From Larus michahellis (Eukaryota; Chordata; Aves; Charadriiformes; Laridae): a stretch of DNA of 64,000 nucleotides. The translations under genes were made by a program, and so were the position numbers. The notes under the pieces are model-generated. The model ran no database searches. It saw only the letters and a program-made list of their open reading frames with translations, and was not told the DNA's origin. The stretch covers positions 74,128,080 to 74,192,079 of the forward strand of contig NC_133897.1 in assembly GCF_964199755.1 (NCBI RefSeq). Direction: 5' to 3'. Below are positions 23,001 to 36,600 of the stretch, piece after piece. Within the stretch, counting starts at the first letter, position 1, and each line of letters starts with the position of its first letter.

Positions 23001-24767
23001 GCCCTTTTCACCGAAATACTGCTAGAAAAGTAGATTTGCTTTAGGCAAAGGAGCCACAGCTAGAACTAGAGGGATCCCCCCAGCAACGGGCATGTCTGCA
23101 GCTCATCCGAACCCCACATACAGACTTCATCCAGAGCTGACCGAGACACCTTCATTTAAAGGCAGTGCGGTTCAGGCCCCTAATCCCGAAGAAAACCACC
23201 TGTTGCTTTGCTTTGAGTCTGCTGAAAAGCCCTGTCATCTAGAGAACTGGTGTGTCTGTAAGGAGATGTAACCAAGTCTGTACCCTTCAAACTGAAGCGT
23301 TAGAAGAGATAAATGAAACGGGCAGACTCGTGGGTCATCAGTGGGAGTGGGTGCCTATTTCTTCCATGCTCTGCAGCCTATTTCACTAACCTGGGCTGTG
23401 TGAAAAGTCTGTGTGTGAAGCAGGAACAACTGTTGGAAACACCTGTGGAGCAAAGGATGCCTGTAGCTGGTATAGAGCTATTCCCTATCCTCCATTAGGA
23501 GGAAGGGCAATATTAGGGATTGGAATTGGAAAGGTACACTGAGTTTATTATGTGTGGAGAAAGCAGTTCTTCGCGTTTCTCTTTACATCTTTGAGGTGAG
23601 GGGCATCCACCAGGGAGGTTCACAGCCTTGGGATGATCACAGCACATGGTCTTCATCATGTCTTCTCCTTTTCTGCTACACAACTAGGAAGCAGAACACA
23701 CCCTCTGTTTTGAAGCAAACTGTTTGGTACATGTAGCCATGCAAAGTCCAAATCATCCCTGACACGGCTGAGACTGCCAAACTCCCACCTACTCACACTG
23801 TATTCATATATGTCCTCCTCACACTGGAATAACAGCTCCCTGGCTCCTTGGGAAGACAGGAGCTGTCTTGGGAGGCTTGCTATTTTCTTTCCCACTATAC
23901 CCTCCTCTTCAGAGGAATGACAATGCCCTGTATTTGGTAAGGGAGGAAGAATTTGCCCTTGGGCTTCCTCCTTGCCCCTACAGGTTTCCATGTACTTACG
24001 TTTAAGGAGGGAGCAAGCCTGGGACAAAGGAGGAGGTGGTGTCACAGCTGGAGGGACATCCGAGGAGGGTCATCACGAGAGTACATCCCTGAAGCAGGAC
24101 ATGGCCAGCGGGAGGAGAGGGAACATCTCTGACATGCACTGCTCTCCTGAACAGGCTAAAGGATTAGCCCTTGGATTTGTTTTTCAGATGATCCCATGCT
24201 AACAGCTTTGGGTAGATTTAGGCTGACTTCTCCACATCGAGTCCTTTGACCTTTTAATCCTTCTGAAATAACCTATTACTCCCTCCACCACCCCACCCCC
24301 CTGCAAACTCCCAGTCCCACCAGATCGCCTTTTGTTGTTTATCTCCTTGGACATGTTTTAAGAGCCTGCAGCAGCTTTTCTGGTGGGCTGGGTAATTAGC
24401 TGTCAGGTCTGGCTCCTTCCTTCCACTGGGCTGTACCTGGGACTGTGCTTATTTCAGGGTGCTACTTCATGAGGGTGTTAGTCTTGCAATTTGAATTATT
24501 TTTGGGGCTAAATCCAAACTTAGGCTTTTATGATAAATAATAAGAAATACGTCTGACTTCTTTTCCCTTAATTTAGGTTCTTCGTCCTTCACCACAGCTG
24601 GCAAACCCAAAGGGTTGTGCAGTTCTGAAAGAGGAAGAAAAGAAACCTGAAAAAAAGAAAATTACAGCTGGTAACTGTGGCCAGATACAGCTGTGGTGTG
24701 GATGGGACAGGGAGGAAAAGGAGAAAGCTGGAGAGGGCCCTGGGGAAGAGATGGCTGTGGAGGTGAT

Positions 24768-24890
24768 CACATAACTTAGATGTGGTGTTAAGGGATATGG
24801 TGTAAGGGAGAACTTTGTAGAGTGGAGTTAATGGTTGGACTCGATGATCCCAAGGGTCTTTTCCAACCTAAATGATTCTATGATTCTATG
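24768..24890 (+). mobile_element. CR1 LINE 3' end fragment
   Basis: It contains GTTGGACTCGATGATC, AGGGTCTTTTCCAACCTAAA and a tail of ATGATTCTATGATTCTATG. These are diagnostic of the CR1 3' UTR and its octamer tail. It is strongly 5'-truncated, with only the 3' UTR left. It inserted in plus orientation, opposite to EDN1 and HIVEP1. Confidence 0.88.
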
Positions 24891-26428
24891 AAATATCTTA
24901 AGGGCCTGGAGTATGGAGGAGACGCAGAACCTCCTAAAATCACTGCAAGTATGGTCACCAAAAGCTGCGTGAGGATGTCTTTTGTAGGCCTTGATTCAGC
25001 TCACATAATTTTGAGGTCCTGTAGGCAGCAACCGAACTAATGGCATATCCATAGGGAGGTTCAGTCAGCTGCAGCCAGAGGGTGAGCACATGCTGTGTTT
25101 TTTTCCCAAAGATGGGTAACCCGCTGTCTCCTTGGCTTCCTCTGCCGTCGGTGGCTGAAATAAGAGGATCGTAAGTAGCTCTTTGAAAGCATTTCACACT
25201 GGTGCAGTAGAGGAATAATTAGTCCATACATATTCTTCTGGGCTTAGGTCTTTATGCAGACAGATCGATATGCTTCCTTCTGCAGTTCATCTTCAAACTC
25301 CTGTGTGGAGGAAATGCAGGGACTGCGCAGAGCATTGTGTGGTGCCTTGCTTAAATTCTTATAGTTAGCTGAGTTCCTTGTGAATTAACGTTGCCTTTAA
25401 AGTTAAGTATATACTCAAGTTTTTCTCTCAAGAAAGATGGTTTAAGCGTATTTGAATTGGAAAAATCCTTTTTCCCCATCTCTCACAATTGCGGTATACG
25501 AAAACGAGTGACTGCACGGTAGGCTGACCTTTAGATGGCAAAATATGCTGAGGTGTTTCCTTGGCTCTAGGTAAGAAAAGGTTAGCTCTCCAGCACCATT
25601 TTGGGGACTGTCAGCTTTCTCCCATTCTCCTCTAGGGAAAGTTTGTCAGAGAGGGAATACACAGAAAGGACATCGGAATGCCGAGGACAGCAGCTGCACA
25701 CATTCATTGTGTGATGGTGCAAGAACTGAACATGGAGGAGGAGGAAGGCAATGCCCAATCCAACCCAAAACAGGGACACCTAAGGGGACAGAGAGGAGCA
25801 GAGTTATCTCAGTAGCTCATCCCACACCCCTGCAGAAGGACACCACTGCCAAACTTGAAAAGGCATGGATATTTTTCTACACATCTCAGAAAGTTCGTCT
25901 AATTTCCTTCTACAAATAAAACTCTGCCAGGGTCACAGCTTCTGAACAGATTACACTCTCACGCAGTCACTTTCTGTGTGAGCGAAGGCAGTAGCCAGTT
26001 CTCACACTCCTTTGCATACCTGTGAAGGAAGATGTCACAGATCTATGGCATTTATACAGACCTGCTGTAAGACCAAGGTTTTGGGCTTAATCACACATGA
26101 TGCATGGGGAAATAAATTCCATCTGAATGTACAATATAAAGGAAACAGCTTTTTCACATCTGTCATGCTGTCCAGTGACTTGTCTAATTGAAAAACAAAA
26201 CAAAGTAGAACATGGAAAAATCTTCACAAAAAGACAGCATCCTAAGACAGGATGCTTTTTGCTTTTTCCAGGCAGTAGGGGAAATAGCCTGATTAATTCT
26301 TAAGGATATCTGGGTATGAAAAAAACTCCTACAGTCTCTGCACCAAATGCAGTTAAATTAAGTATGGTAAATATCATCCTCAGCATTGTTAATATTTGAA
26401 AAAAGAACCCTGAAATTTTGGCAAGTCT
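24891..26428. other. Intergenic DNA between two CR1 copies
   Basis: I see no gene or clear repeat here, only short chance open frames. Confidence 0.6.
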
Positions 26429-26995
26429 TTGAAGCTTCTGCCCCTCTACTCTGCTCTGGTGAGACCCCACCTGCAGTACTGCATCCAGCTCTGGAGTCCT
26501 CAGCACAAGAAGGACATGGACCTGTTGGAGTGGGTCCGGCAGAGGGCCACGAAGATGATCAGAGGGCTGGAGCACCTCTCCTGTGAGGACAGGCTGAGAG
26601 AGTTGGGATTGTTCAGCCTGGAGAAGGGAAAACTCCAGGGAGACCTTATAGCAGCCTTCCAGTACCTAAAGGGGGCCTACAGGAAGGATGGGGAGAGACT
26701 CTTTATCAGGGAGGGGAGTGACAGGACGAGGGGCAATGGTTTCAAACTGAAAGAGGGGAGATTTAGATTGGAGATCAGGAAGAAATTCTTTACTGTAAGA
26801 GTGGTGAGACACTGGAACAGGTTGCCCAGGGAAGCTGTGGATGCCCCATCCCTGGAGGTGTTCAAGGCCAGGCTGGATGGGGCTTTGAGCAGCCTGGTCT
26901 AGTGGGAGGTGTCCCTGCCCATGGCAGGGGGGTTGGAACTAGATGATCTTTAAGGTCCCTTCCAACCCAAACCGTTCTGTGATTCTGTGATTCTG
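26429..26995 (+). mobile_element. CR1 LINE, 5'-truncated, with end of reverse transcriptase ORF2
   Basis: Bases 26,429-26,902 encode, without a stop or frameshift, about 157 codons of the CR1 ORF2 C-terminus ([20 protein letters not shown], then [13 protein letters not shown]-like and [14 protein letters not shown] blocks, ending [13 protein letters not shown] and TAG). The 3' UTR follows (GGTTGGAACTAGATGATCTT, CCTTCCAACCCAAACC), then the tail GTTCTGTGATTCTGTGATTCTG-like at 26,974-26,995. The catalytic part of the reverse transcriptase and the endonuclease are missing, so the copy cannot move by itself. The unbroken frame suggests it is younger than the copy at 24.8 kb. Confidence 0.93.
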
Positions 26996-27300
26996 AAGCT
27001 TGTACCTTGAAGTCAAAATCCAAGAAGGGCTGAGCTGCCATGGGGGTCCTCAGTGGGATCCTGGAGGGTTTGTGACAACCAGAAGATGGGAAACAAAAAA
27101 GGCACATGAGATTTTGGGCTGAGTCCTCCCCCAGAGGGTTATCTCACCTTGCTCACCCTTTCCCAGGGTCCAGGTGCTACACTGCATCCCCTTCAAATCC
27201 CTTGTGCATCCATTAAAATCCCTTGTGCATCCTGTTCTGGCCTGGAATTTTTGTTAAGGGAAGGGTGTCATGCTGCCACACTCCCTTTCCACACACAGGG

Positions 27301-27670
27301 ACAGCTCTGCTGGATCAGACCAAAAGCCTCCAGCATCAGCCCAAGGCAGATTCCCAGGAAACAGTATAAGAACAGGGAAAGTAATAGCTTGAGACATCCC
27401 CATGAGTCTGTGACTTGAAGGCTTCCTGAGCCAGAGGTGATGCTTTTGAATATAATGGCCTTCCATGGATGCCTATTCCACTGATTTACCTAGTTTTCTG
27501 AAAAAGAGATGAGCTTTAGTGTTCACAACATCTTATGGCAAATTTCTATGGCTCACTTGTATTTGGTGTGAAGAAAGTACATCCTTTAGTTCATTTCAAA
27601 CCTGCTGCCTGGTCATTGCTTTATGATCCTTAGTTCCTGTCATGGAGGACCATTACATACCTCCTTCCTG
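27301..27670 (+). repeat. Old amniote interspersed repeat
   Basis: Starts GCTCTGCTGGATCAGACCAA and runs through AGTATAAGAACAGGG, TGTTCACAACATCTTATGGC, GGTGTGAAGAAAGTAC, TTTCAAACCTGCTGCCTGG and CTTAGTTCCTGT. This ordered set of words matches a repeat spread through turtle, crocodile and bird genomes. I do not assign a family name. It is heavily diverged and has no open frame of note. Confidence 0.6.
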
Positions 27671-30600
27671 ACACACGGAGGTTTGTAGACTGCTGTCGCA
27701 GCCCTGCAGTCATCCCTGCCATACTGGGACTGGTTTCCCTTTGTTCTGTGCTGGTCTAAGTCAGAAGGAACATGGTGTAGTCTCCAGAGGCTGTACAGGA
27801 AGCACAGAAGAGAATATGGCTGTGCAGTTTCTTAATGCAAGCTCTGGCTTACACCTGCAATTTGGCCCTGAATCTGACACAAGAGATTTCCTTATGTTAC
27901 ACCTAAATCTGTTTGGTGACATTTGTAACACAGCAATAAACCAATGATCTTTCCTCCCCTGTCCAGAGGGAAAAGAAAATGGGGACATGAGTGCTAAATC
28001 CATTTTTCAGCTTCATCAAGATATTGTTTCTGGTTTGAATGCTTTTTTGAGCTTCAGTTTTAGAAGTGTTCAAATTTACATCCCAAATGTCCATACTCAC
28101 CCAGAAATTCAATGAATTCAGGGGAAACAACCGGTCTCCGAACAGCTGTTAGTTTGGCTTTGAGTGCTTCAGAGGATCTTATTAAAATAATAAATTTCCA
28201 TAGGAACTGCTACTGCAGCACTTTTCTTTTTTCTTTTTTTTTTTTTTTTCAAGAGGGAAGTTATGCAAGGTCCGCTGGATGATATCAACACATCTGGACA
28301 GCTTGGAGACTGGGGAGTTTTGAGGAAAGAGGAGACAAACAGAAGGGCAAACTCGGGGTTTTCTCAGCTTAGGGCAGGTAGTGGGATCCTGGAGAGAGAA
28401 CCGGGAGGGCCCTGCCTGGCTCTCTGCTGTCCAAAAGGTCACTGAATCTGGCAGCCATCACGGACAGCAAATAGCAGCTGATTGCCGCAGTGGGAAGCGC
28501 AAGGCCAAGCAAATTCGTTCGTGATTCCAGCACTAAATGCTTACTCCATGGCTACGGTTTGTATTTATGCTCTCGGGGATCTGTGGAGGGAGGGTTTGTT
28601 CCCCCTCTTGCCTAAGTAAGAAGTATTGCACAACAGGCAGGCGCTGGACGCCTTGGACCAACCTCTGCTCTGTCCTGCTGATAGGAAATCCATGGGATGC
28701 AGCATGCAGGCGGAGTGGAGCCTGCTGCGGCTGTTGCACTTCGCAGCTACCATTCAGTGCCTCCAGATGCAAGCAAAGCTACTTGCTTTTTAGCTTAGAC
28801 CCTTGTAGCATATATACCTACGACATCCCCATGAGGTTCACAAGCCCCTGGGACCTGAGTGGTGGTGCATGCGTTTTAGCTCCTCTGGCCTCTGCTTCTG
28901 TAAAAGCAGATCTGCTCATTCAAGCAAAGGTTCCCGGAAGGGCTGCAGAGGAAAAAAAAAAAACAAATTGCTTTGGTTTAAGCTTCTGCACACATCTTCA
29001 TGATATAACTGTTTTTCAATAGAGCCACCTCTTAAAAACATAATTAGAGGTCAAATATTAATGGGCAACCTATGTCTTCAAACGTAATTAAAAGTACTGA
29101 TGCAAAACTGCTTCTGTCCAGTTACTGTACTTGGCTAAACTTTCAGGGGCTGGTCATTACACTCAGCCATAGAGTTACTTAAATCATGTTGATTCATAAT
29201 CCTTTGCATGAGAAAAATCAATGCTGGAGTGCTTTGCTTGTGTAACAATGTACATTAGTGAGCCTGGAGTGCCTTCTCAATGAGATAACACCAAGCAGTT
29301 AAAATATGTAGAGAGAGCCTCCTGAATTCATTATGAATTGATTTTCGTCCTTTTAATATTCTTGCTTACAAAGAAACTCCTATATAACACACCGGCCTTT
29401 TTCTCTGCCAGTTCACCTCCTCCTGGGTCTTTGGGCTTGTTTTTTTGGTGCTCTCCCAGTGCAAGCTGGTGGAGGGAATTACAGCAGGAACAGCCTGTTG
29501 ATCAGCTCTGCATAAACCGAGTTGTATAAAGTCAACATTAAGGTATCCACAGTTAGAGAGAAGAAGAAAGCAGAAGGAAATGGCTAATATCCCTTGCAAT
29601 GATGAAAATAAGAACTTGTTATGGGAAAACTACGGCAATCTGCCCCTTCTTTCTCAGGCGGCTTCAGCTGGCTCTGCCTGGGAAAACGGGAGCTGGCTTC
29701 TCCCCTGCCTGTGGGCACGCATGCCTGTTACACTTCCTCCGCGGTTTTCCAGACAGCTTTCTGGGGATAAAGTGATTTGACAGGATTTGGTAAAACAAAT
29801 AATTTCACTCACAATCTTGTGAAAGATAAGAAGTTTAGGAGCGAACGATGGTGAGTCATGATTGCTCTTTAAAGGGTTAACTGCATAACTTGGGCCACAT
29901 CTGTTTGTGTTAGGCTTTCTCAGTCTGTACTATCTCTGGAAAAGACTTTTAGCAGAGGCACAATTATTTTTTTTTTTGCCAGTATAACTTACCGCAGCAG
30001 AATAACCTGTAGCTGTAGGTCCATGCTTTCCAGCTTTGTCTGCTCCAGGTAATTTTTCTAGTGTAGCTGCATCATTCACCAGCCATATCTCCTTGCAAAA
30101 TTTGTTTCTTCATAGCTCCAGGAGGAAAAATATATAACACAGGCTTGATCTCCTGTTCTACTTTTCATAGGCCACTATAACCGTACTCTACCTCAGTCCA
30201 ATTTTCTAATAACCAGGGCTTAGGAAGCTTATCCTGCTCAATTTTTTGACAAATCAAGTGTGTGCTGAAAATTAGTACCTGAAGTACGCATGGCTTGCCT
30301 ATATACTATGGGACTGGGTCTTAGTTTGCTTATTTATAGATGATTAACTACAAAAATAGACTAAAGCATTTGTATGCAACAAAATATGTTTTGGATGGGA
30401 CTAATGAGCATCTTTTCATGAGTTACTTTAATAGCAGTAAATATCTAGGGATTGCAAAAACCAAGGGTTCCAGTGGAAAATGTTTCAACAGCAGATGATG
30501 AATCCTGCTAAAACAGTTTTTTATGCTTAAAATCATAATTAAAATTATTTTAGGCAAAGCTGCTAATATACTGGCAAAGACACTATCCTTCTTTGAGACT

Positions 30601-33600
30601 GCCAGATGTTTTGCTGTCACTTGATCTGCAACATAGCGCGCAGACTGTATCTGTCACTTTGATAAATAATTCGTTATATTTTCTTCCATTCTCCCATCTC
30701 CCTCTTTACGGCCAGCCGTATCCTCCCTCTCCTTGGCCTGGGCTATTGTCTGGGAGCTTTACATTCAGGCCGTGGTTGCACAGAAACAGCCCCTGCTCTG
30801 AGTGGTGCTGCTGAGAGCCCTACCAAAGGCTCTGCTTCTCCTTAGGAGGTGAACCGCTGCAGAGGCGTGCATCCATCAATGTGCTTTAGTAAGCAACAGT
30901 GTTAGATAAGGTTTCCAGCTGGAGGGGGAGGAATGCTGCTTTTCCCACCAGAAAATGCCTACCCACCCCAGGGGCTAAGGTCCATTTCTCCTGACATTTT
31001 CTGACATACCAGCACTCTCCCAGGACGCAGGCAGAGGAAGCATCTTGAGGCTTGGGCTCTCCTACACTCACAGGCAACTCTTGGAAAAGCCCCAAAACCT
31101 TGGAAATTATACATGTGCTCCTCAAAACATGAGGTTTGATCCAGTATCAGTTACTTGCGCAGGAAACTATGTTCTCTGCAGTTACAAGTACGTGAAAGTT
31201 GTTACTCGTGCAGACATCTCCTTTTCTCAGTCAGTTTGATACAGTAGAAGTGATGACAACTTATACAAGCAGTCTTCCTGGTACATGGGATTTTTTCTAA
31301 ATAAGATATAGAGATGCATCATTTTGGGCCTCTGTTCTTTGGAAATTGCCCATGTACTCCATTCTTAATGAGGAGGCTAGGGAGTTTTTCCCTACCTCTA
31401 TCTTAATATAAGGAAAATGTTTAAGACAGCCTTTTCCTTTCCAGTGATCCATAAAGCACTGTATTTGCAAATTCATGCCCACGTCAGATTATTTTTATCA
31501 TTACAATTGGTCTCCCTGTGGAATTTGTTAAGATGTTGCTGGCTATTTTCATCCTTCACATGAAAATGAATCTACTGGGTATCACAAAGCTCAGTTATTA
31601 TGAGTTTTTTTTTATGAAAGACTTAAATTGCATCTGAGAAATACAAATTACAGGGCCTAATGTTCCCCCAGAGATTTTAATTTAATACACAAAAGGAGCC
31701 ACTCACTCCCTACTGAGGTCATTACACAAAAATATTTTTTTCTAGCGAACAGAGTAATTGGGACCACTGGAGCTTGTTTCACCCACCCCCCTCAAGAAAA
31801 AGGATGGGTCAATTTTGGCTGCCTCAGAAGGTTTATAACTTTTGTGAGTGATCATGCCTAAGATGAATTTTGTTGTTGTTTCTATACAGAACAAAGAATT
31901 TGTGAGAGCTCCTGTTTGTGCTGCAGTCGTTGCTCGGGGTAGCGGCTTCTCCCTTTGCCATTACGACATGGCACTGGAGGAAACCACTGAGGTCCAGATC
32001 CCCATAAGCGCAAGTACCCAAACCACGGTGCCAGCCTCACCTCCCTGCACCACACAACCCCTTGGGAAGGCAAAAAACCCTTCAGAAAATGTAGTGGGGT
32101 CAGTGAGAAAGACCCACTGTCCCAGGAGGCTGCCCATGTCATAAGTCCCCGAAGGGGTTCATGGCCAAGGTAGTTGGCTGCCATCGGACAAAATCATAGG
32201 GCCGATTCCACCCATCTGCTTTTCCATGGTGACTGCTCTATGGAGATCTGAACTTTAGGGCCGGGCAGTCTAAGGCAGATCCAGCAAAGTCCCCGTATAC
32301 TCATTTTAACTCCAGGATAAACAAACGTGTGCTGAGGTCACCCCCAAGTTATGGCAGCGTGGGAGTCAGAGGGATGTCGGCAGGTCAGGCCATGGGGTCA
32401 GGGAAGATGATCCCACCGCAGTCCCTGCTGCAGTCCCATTGACCTCAGTGACTCAGCTCCTATGCGTGGTTAAAATTTAAACACTTGTATAAGTGGTTTG
32501 CTGAACCTGTGCCAGAAAGATCAGTGCTTTGCAGGACTGAGCCCATTAATTCTTTTTCTCTGAGAAGCAGGGGGGGGAACAGATGAACCAGAAAACTAAA
32601 CAGCTTCGGACTGTTTGATCCAATGAGAAGGGCAAATTCCAAAGTCGAGGAACCCTCGTGCGCTTTGTAAGAAAAAAAAAAAAGACAAAGCGAGTTCAGG
32701 GTTTCCATACTGCAACTCTGCTTGGGGCTATGGTAACCATAACTTTGCAAGGATGCAGGATATTTTTGCACAGCAGAGCAAGCCAAGACATTATTCATTG
32801 TGCCAGTTTGTAGGCACAGATTATGTGTATCACTAGTGTGAAATTCAGCCTCTAACTTCTAACTTGAGAAAAACTTTCAAAATACTCATTTTTTTCTCAA
32901 TCTCCTATTGAAGAACAAAGCACTCAGGAGAACAGGCAGCTAGGAGGCACGCTCGTTCCCTGCGTGCCACTAAACTTCTTTAACAGAAACAGATGATAAC
33001 AAGTATACTAAACCCCAGAACAAAAATAAGCCTCAAACAAAAGCAATATACTTCCAAAACAAGGCTCTCAACCACACAGGTTTCTCCCAGTGGGGAGAGG
33101 CTGTGAGAACAAACAGACGACACTTATTAGTCGCGTCACTTAGCTGCACGCCCGGAAAGCACTCAGATCTGATGGTGATGCTGATGACACTGTAAGACCC
33201 TATGCAGAACATAAACGCTGCGCTGCAATAAAGGCTTTCACAATGGCATAGATGAAACCATTATTTTCCCCCAGGGTTTGAGGCACTGAATTCTTTCAGG
33301 AGCCATTTAATTATTTTGTTTTATTTCTGCTCAATCTGTACAGGAAAGCTTAGTAAAAGGACTGTTCATTTTGACAAGGTTCCTCAGGGAAACCTCGAGA
33401 CAAAATAGCAGTAATTTCTTCCCCATATAACTCACCAAGAAAAATAGCAGAGGAAATAAAGGGGTAATAACAGAAAGGGGAAGATTATCTTTTAAAAGCA
33501 ATTGCTTGATACCAATACATGGTGAATGTATTTAATGTCATAAACATAGGTTTACTTAGGGAAGACATGAGGAAATGTCAGAAGCAAAGAGACTCTTACA

Positions 33601-36600
33601 GCTAAAATGAAATTAAGACTGGCAAGTGTAAGAGGAGAGGGGAGGGAAAGGGGAAGAGAATCCCATTAGGGATGGTCTCACGGTCCTGATGAAGACTTAA
33701 TAGTTGGATCCCAGCCGTATGTTTCTCACAGATGTTGGGCTGCCAAAGCACTTGCTAATCTGGGGCTTGACTGCCTTTCTTCCTCCTTAGAGGGAGCCAA
33801 CTGAGGCAGAGACCTGTACATATAAATACACATATGTCTCTGGTGTGACTTTACTTACAGAGCAAGAGACAGGTTATAAAGTCCTGCTTCCCTGAACCAC
33901 GCCTTTGCTCTGAAATGTTCAGGCTTGCTGACCCCCAAGCTCTTTACCCTAGCGGTCCTTCCTTTCTTCCCATCCTCTGGCCGCACTCCTGGCTCTGATG
34001 ACACCTTCCTTCTTCTAGGCACAAGGACACCAGCATTTCAGGCCTGGGCCTGCCACCGGTGATCCTCTCCTTGCAGGCCTGTCCCCATGTCCCAGCTGAT
34101 AGCCTTGTGTTGCTGCCTGGGGGAATTCAACCAGAGATCCTGCCAAGCCTGGGAGATGCTACCTTCCACTGGTGAAGAGGAAACCCCATCCAGCATTTAT
34201 TAGTATCTTTTCTCACAATGGATCTTCCCTTACGCCTCCAGCATCAAGGTGTAATCTATGTTTTTAAACTGGTTAAGAGACCGCAGTGCCCATGTCTGGA
34301 AAACAGGGCTCAATGGCATTTTCTCGTCTATACTTGTTCTGATCCTTCAATGACGCTTCAAAGACTCACTCATCTTGCTGAATTTTGGTCTTAGCAGCAA
34401 TGAGTTGTCCCTTTGACTTGATACACATCTGATGTTACAGTTTGCGATTGACTTGGTGACCGTTCCTCAGTTCTCTCAGTGGCACTACTTGTAGTGCGGC
34501 AAACACATAAATTATGGAAGGTTTCAGGCTTGGACTTTAAAATAGAAACTCTCCCTTAGAAAATGGGTTGAAAATACTCAGTTGGGTCCAGCTCTCAGCT
34601 GAGGATACTGGTGACAGATTGAGTGCCTTGAGAGCAGTAACGGCGCGGTGTCCAACACGTATGCCTCCAGGTGATATGTCCTTTCCCCATCCCAGCCAGG
34701 CAACCAGCCAGAGACTTAGATCTTAAAAGTAAACTTCAGTCCCATAAATTCATATGCTCATAAATTTTACAGCCACGGGGAGCATTAGGACTCTCTGCTC
34801 TATCTTTTGTTTAATACAGGCCAAAAAGTCTCATTCAACAAATTCTGCATCTAGCGCAGAAGTTCTGATTCAGCCCTGGAGAAAGTTATCCAAATATTGA
34901 CATAAGACTGAAAGGAATGGGGAACAGCCCATATTAAACTGTTCTCATATTGGCTATGTATCCTCATTTGCCTTCTATCTTTGTAACAATGCATGTCTCA
35001 CTTAAGCTTCCAGATTTTGTTTTTTGCTTCTTCTTTGTTCTTTGCCAGATTGAATAAGCCCTTTTCTCCCTGCCCCCCCAAATCCCTCATTTGGAATATG
35101 AGGGATAATTCATATCTCCCTATAATAGCTTCGTTTTCCAAATTACTCTCTACTCTCCCTTGGGCGGGCTACTATTTTGTTGCAAAAAGCTTATTTATTT
35201 TCTATTTCCTACTGTTTTGTTTTACTGTGAGAAGCCCCGGCAAGCTAAAAAAGAGCATCTCGAAGGAGAGACAGCAGACGGTTAGACTGTATGGGAAGTT
35301 TTGTGGTATACATTGGTCCTATAGATAAACCTGGCACAACAGATATGCATGTAGATGCTGAGCTTGAACACTGAACTTCAACTGAGGCTCTGGTCCTTGG
35401 TCCCACCTGCACTGGTTTCATCTGCGCTCCTGCCTGGACAAGGACCATTTCAACCCTGACCCCAACCCACGGGCTGATGTCTTGGTTTCAACTTGGACCT
35501 GTCTGGCTGCAGTGGACTTGCCCAGAGATCTGGACTCTGGGCTGCCTCCCTGCTCGGGGCTGTGGGACTGCACCTCTTGCTCATTCATGAAACCCCAACC
35601 CCACGGGCCCTGGTGCCATGCTCACTTTGCTGTCAGTTGGTGTTCCACAGCACAGTTGAAAGAAACGTCTGTAGAGCAGGAGGCATCTGGGTTTATGTAG
35701 AGCATATGTGTGGAGGAACAGAGGAAAACTGTAAGTGCATTGTGGGCACCGTGCTGAGACACTGCCACTGCTAAAAAACAAAGGAAAAACAAAAAAGCAA
35801 TTAGCTCTCTAAATAAACATTCTGATCCTTAATTTTTCAACATGCAATAAATGTTTCTTTGCTTTGTTTATTCTAATCCCAATCCTCCATGCAGAATGGT
35901 ACATGTGCCCTGTTATTCACTGTCTGAAGAGACAACAAAAAATGAAGTTCAGTGCTGTTGCCCACGAGCAACGAGTATTTGAACACAAAGGCAGAGTTTT
36001 TCCCTAGCGTCTTCTTTTACCTTTATGGATAAATGTATTTTAGAGGGTTACAGAATACATAAACCTTGATTAAAAATGCCTTTTAGTCAACATTTACAGT
36101 CCAAAGAGGAACAAAAAGAAGGTGGCAATAAAACTGTTAAAGCAACAGATGCCAGATTTCTCTTGGGCTGGTTATAGTTTATCCTGTCCGTTCTTAACAT
36201 TCTGACAGATACGTTCAAAAGACTAGAGGCACCCCAGAAATCAAGGCCAGGATTTTGCTTTTGCAGTTTGCTGCCTTTGAAGAAGAAAAATATAGAGCTG
36301 GAATTACTTAAAGCAAGTGCTGATCCTGCAGTTATACTCTATTGACTGGACTAAAGGAGCCGTGTTTGGGCATTCAGGCCTGTGGTCATCCCTATTTGAT
36401 GTTAATTCTCTGCACAGGATTATTCTCTCTAATATTTTACAAGGCAGAACTCTTTGAGAAAGAGGAAGCAATTATGAACGAGGCATATACTATATAGAAA
36501 GGAACAGAAGAAAAGCCTGGGGCACGATTGCCTTTACAACAGGCAGCTGCAGGATCCTACGCATAGGCAACAGCAGTATGCAGCTCCCCTCCTTGTGATG

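Larger units (their letters stand above)
12441..24767. other. Intergenic DNA upstream of EDN1
   Basis: No gene is supported. The longest open frames (215 codons at 21,327-21,974 on the plus strand; 190 codons at 20,506-21,078 on the minus strand) have no family signature, no coding-like partner exons and, for the first, a probable old repeat at its start. The region may hold distal EDN1 regulatory elements. The sub-features I can point to are listed separately. Confidence 0.6.

Noticed and set aside
28537-29022. A 161-codon plus-strand frame
   Set aside because: No family match, and it contains a homopolymer-coded Lys run.
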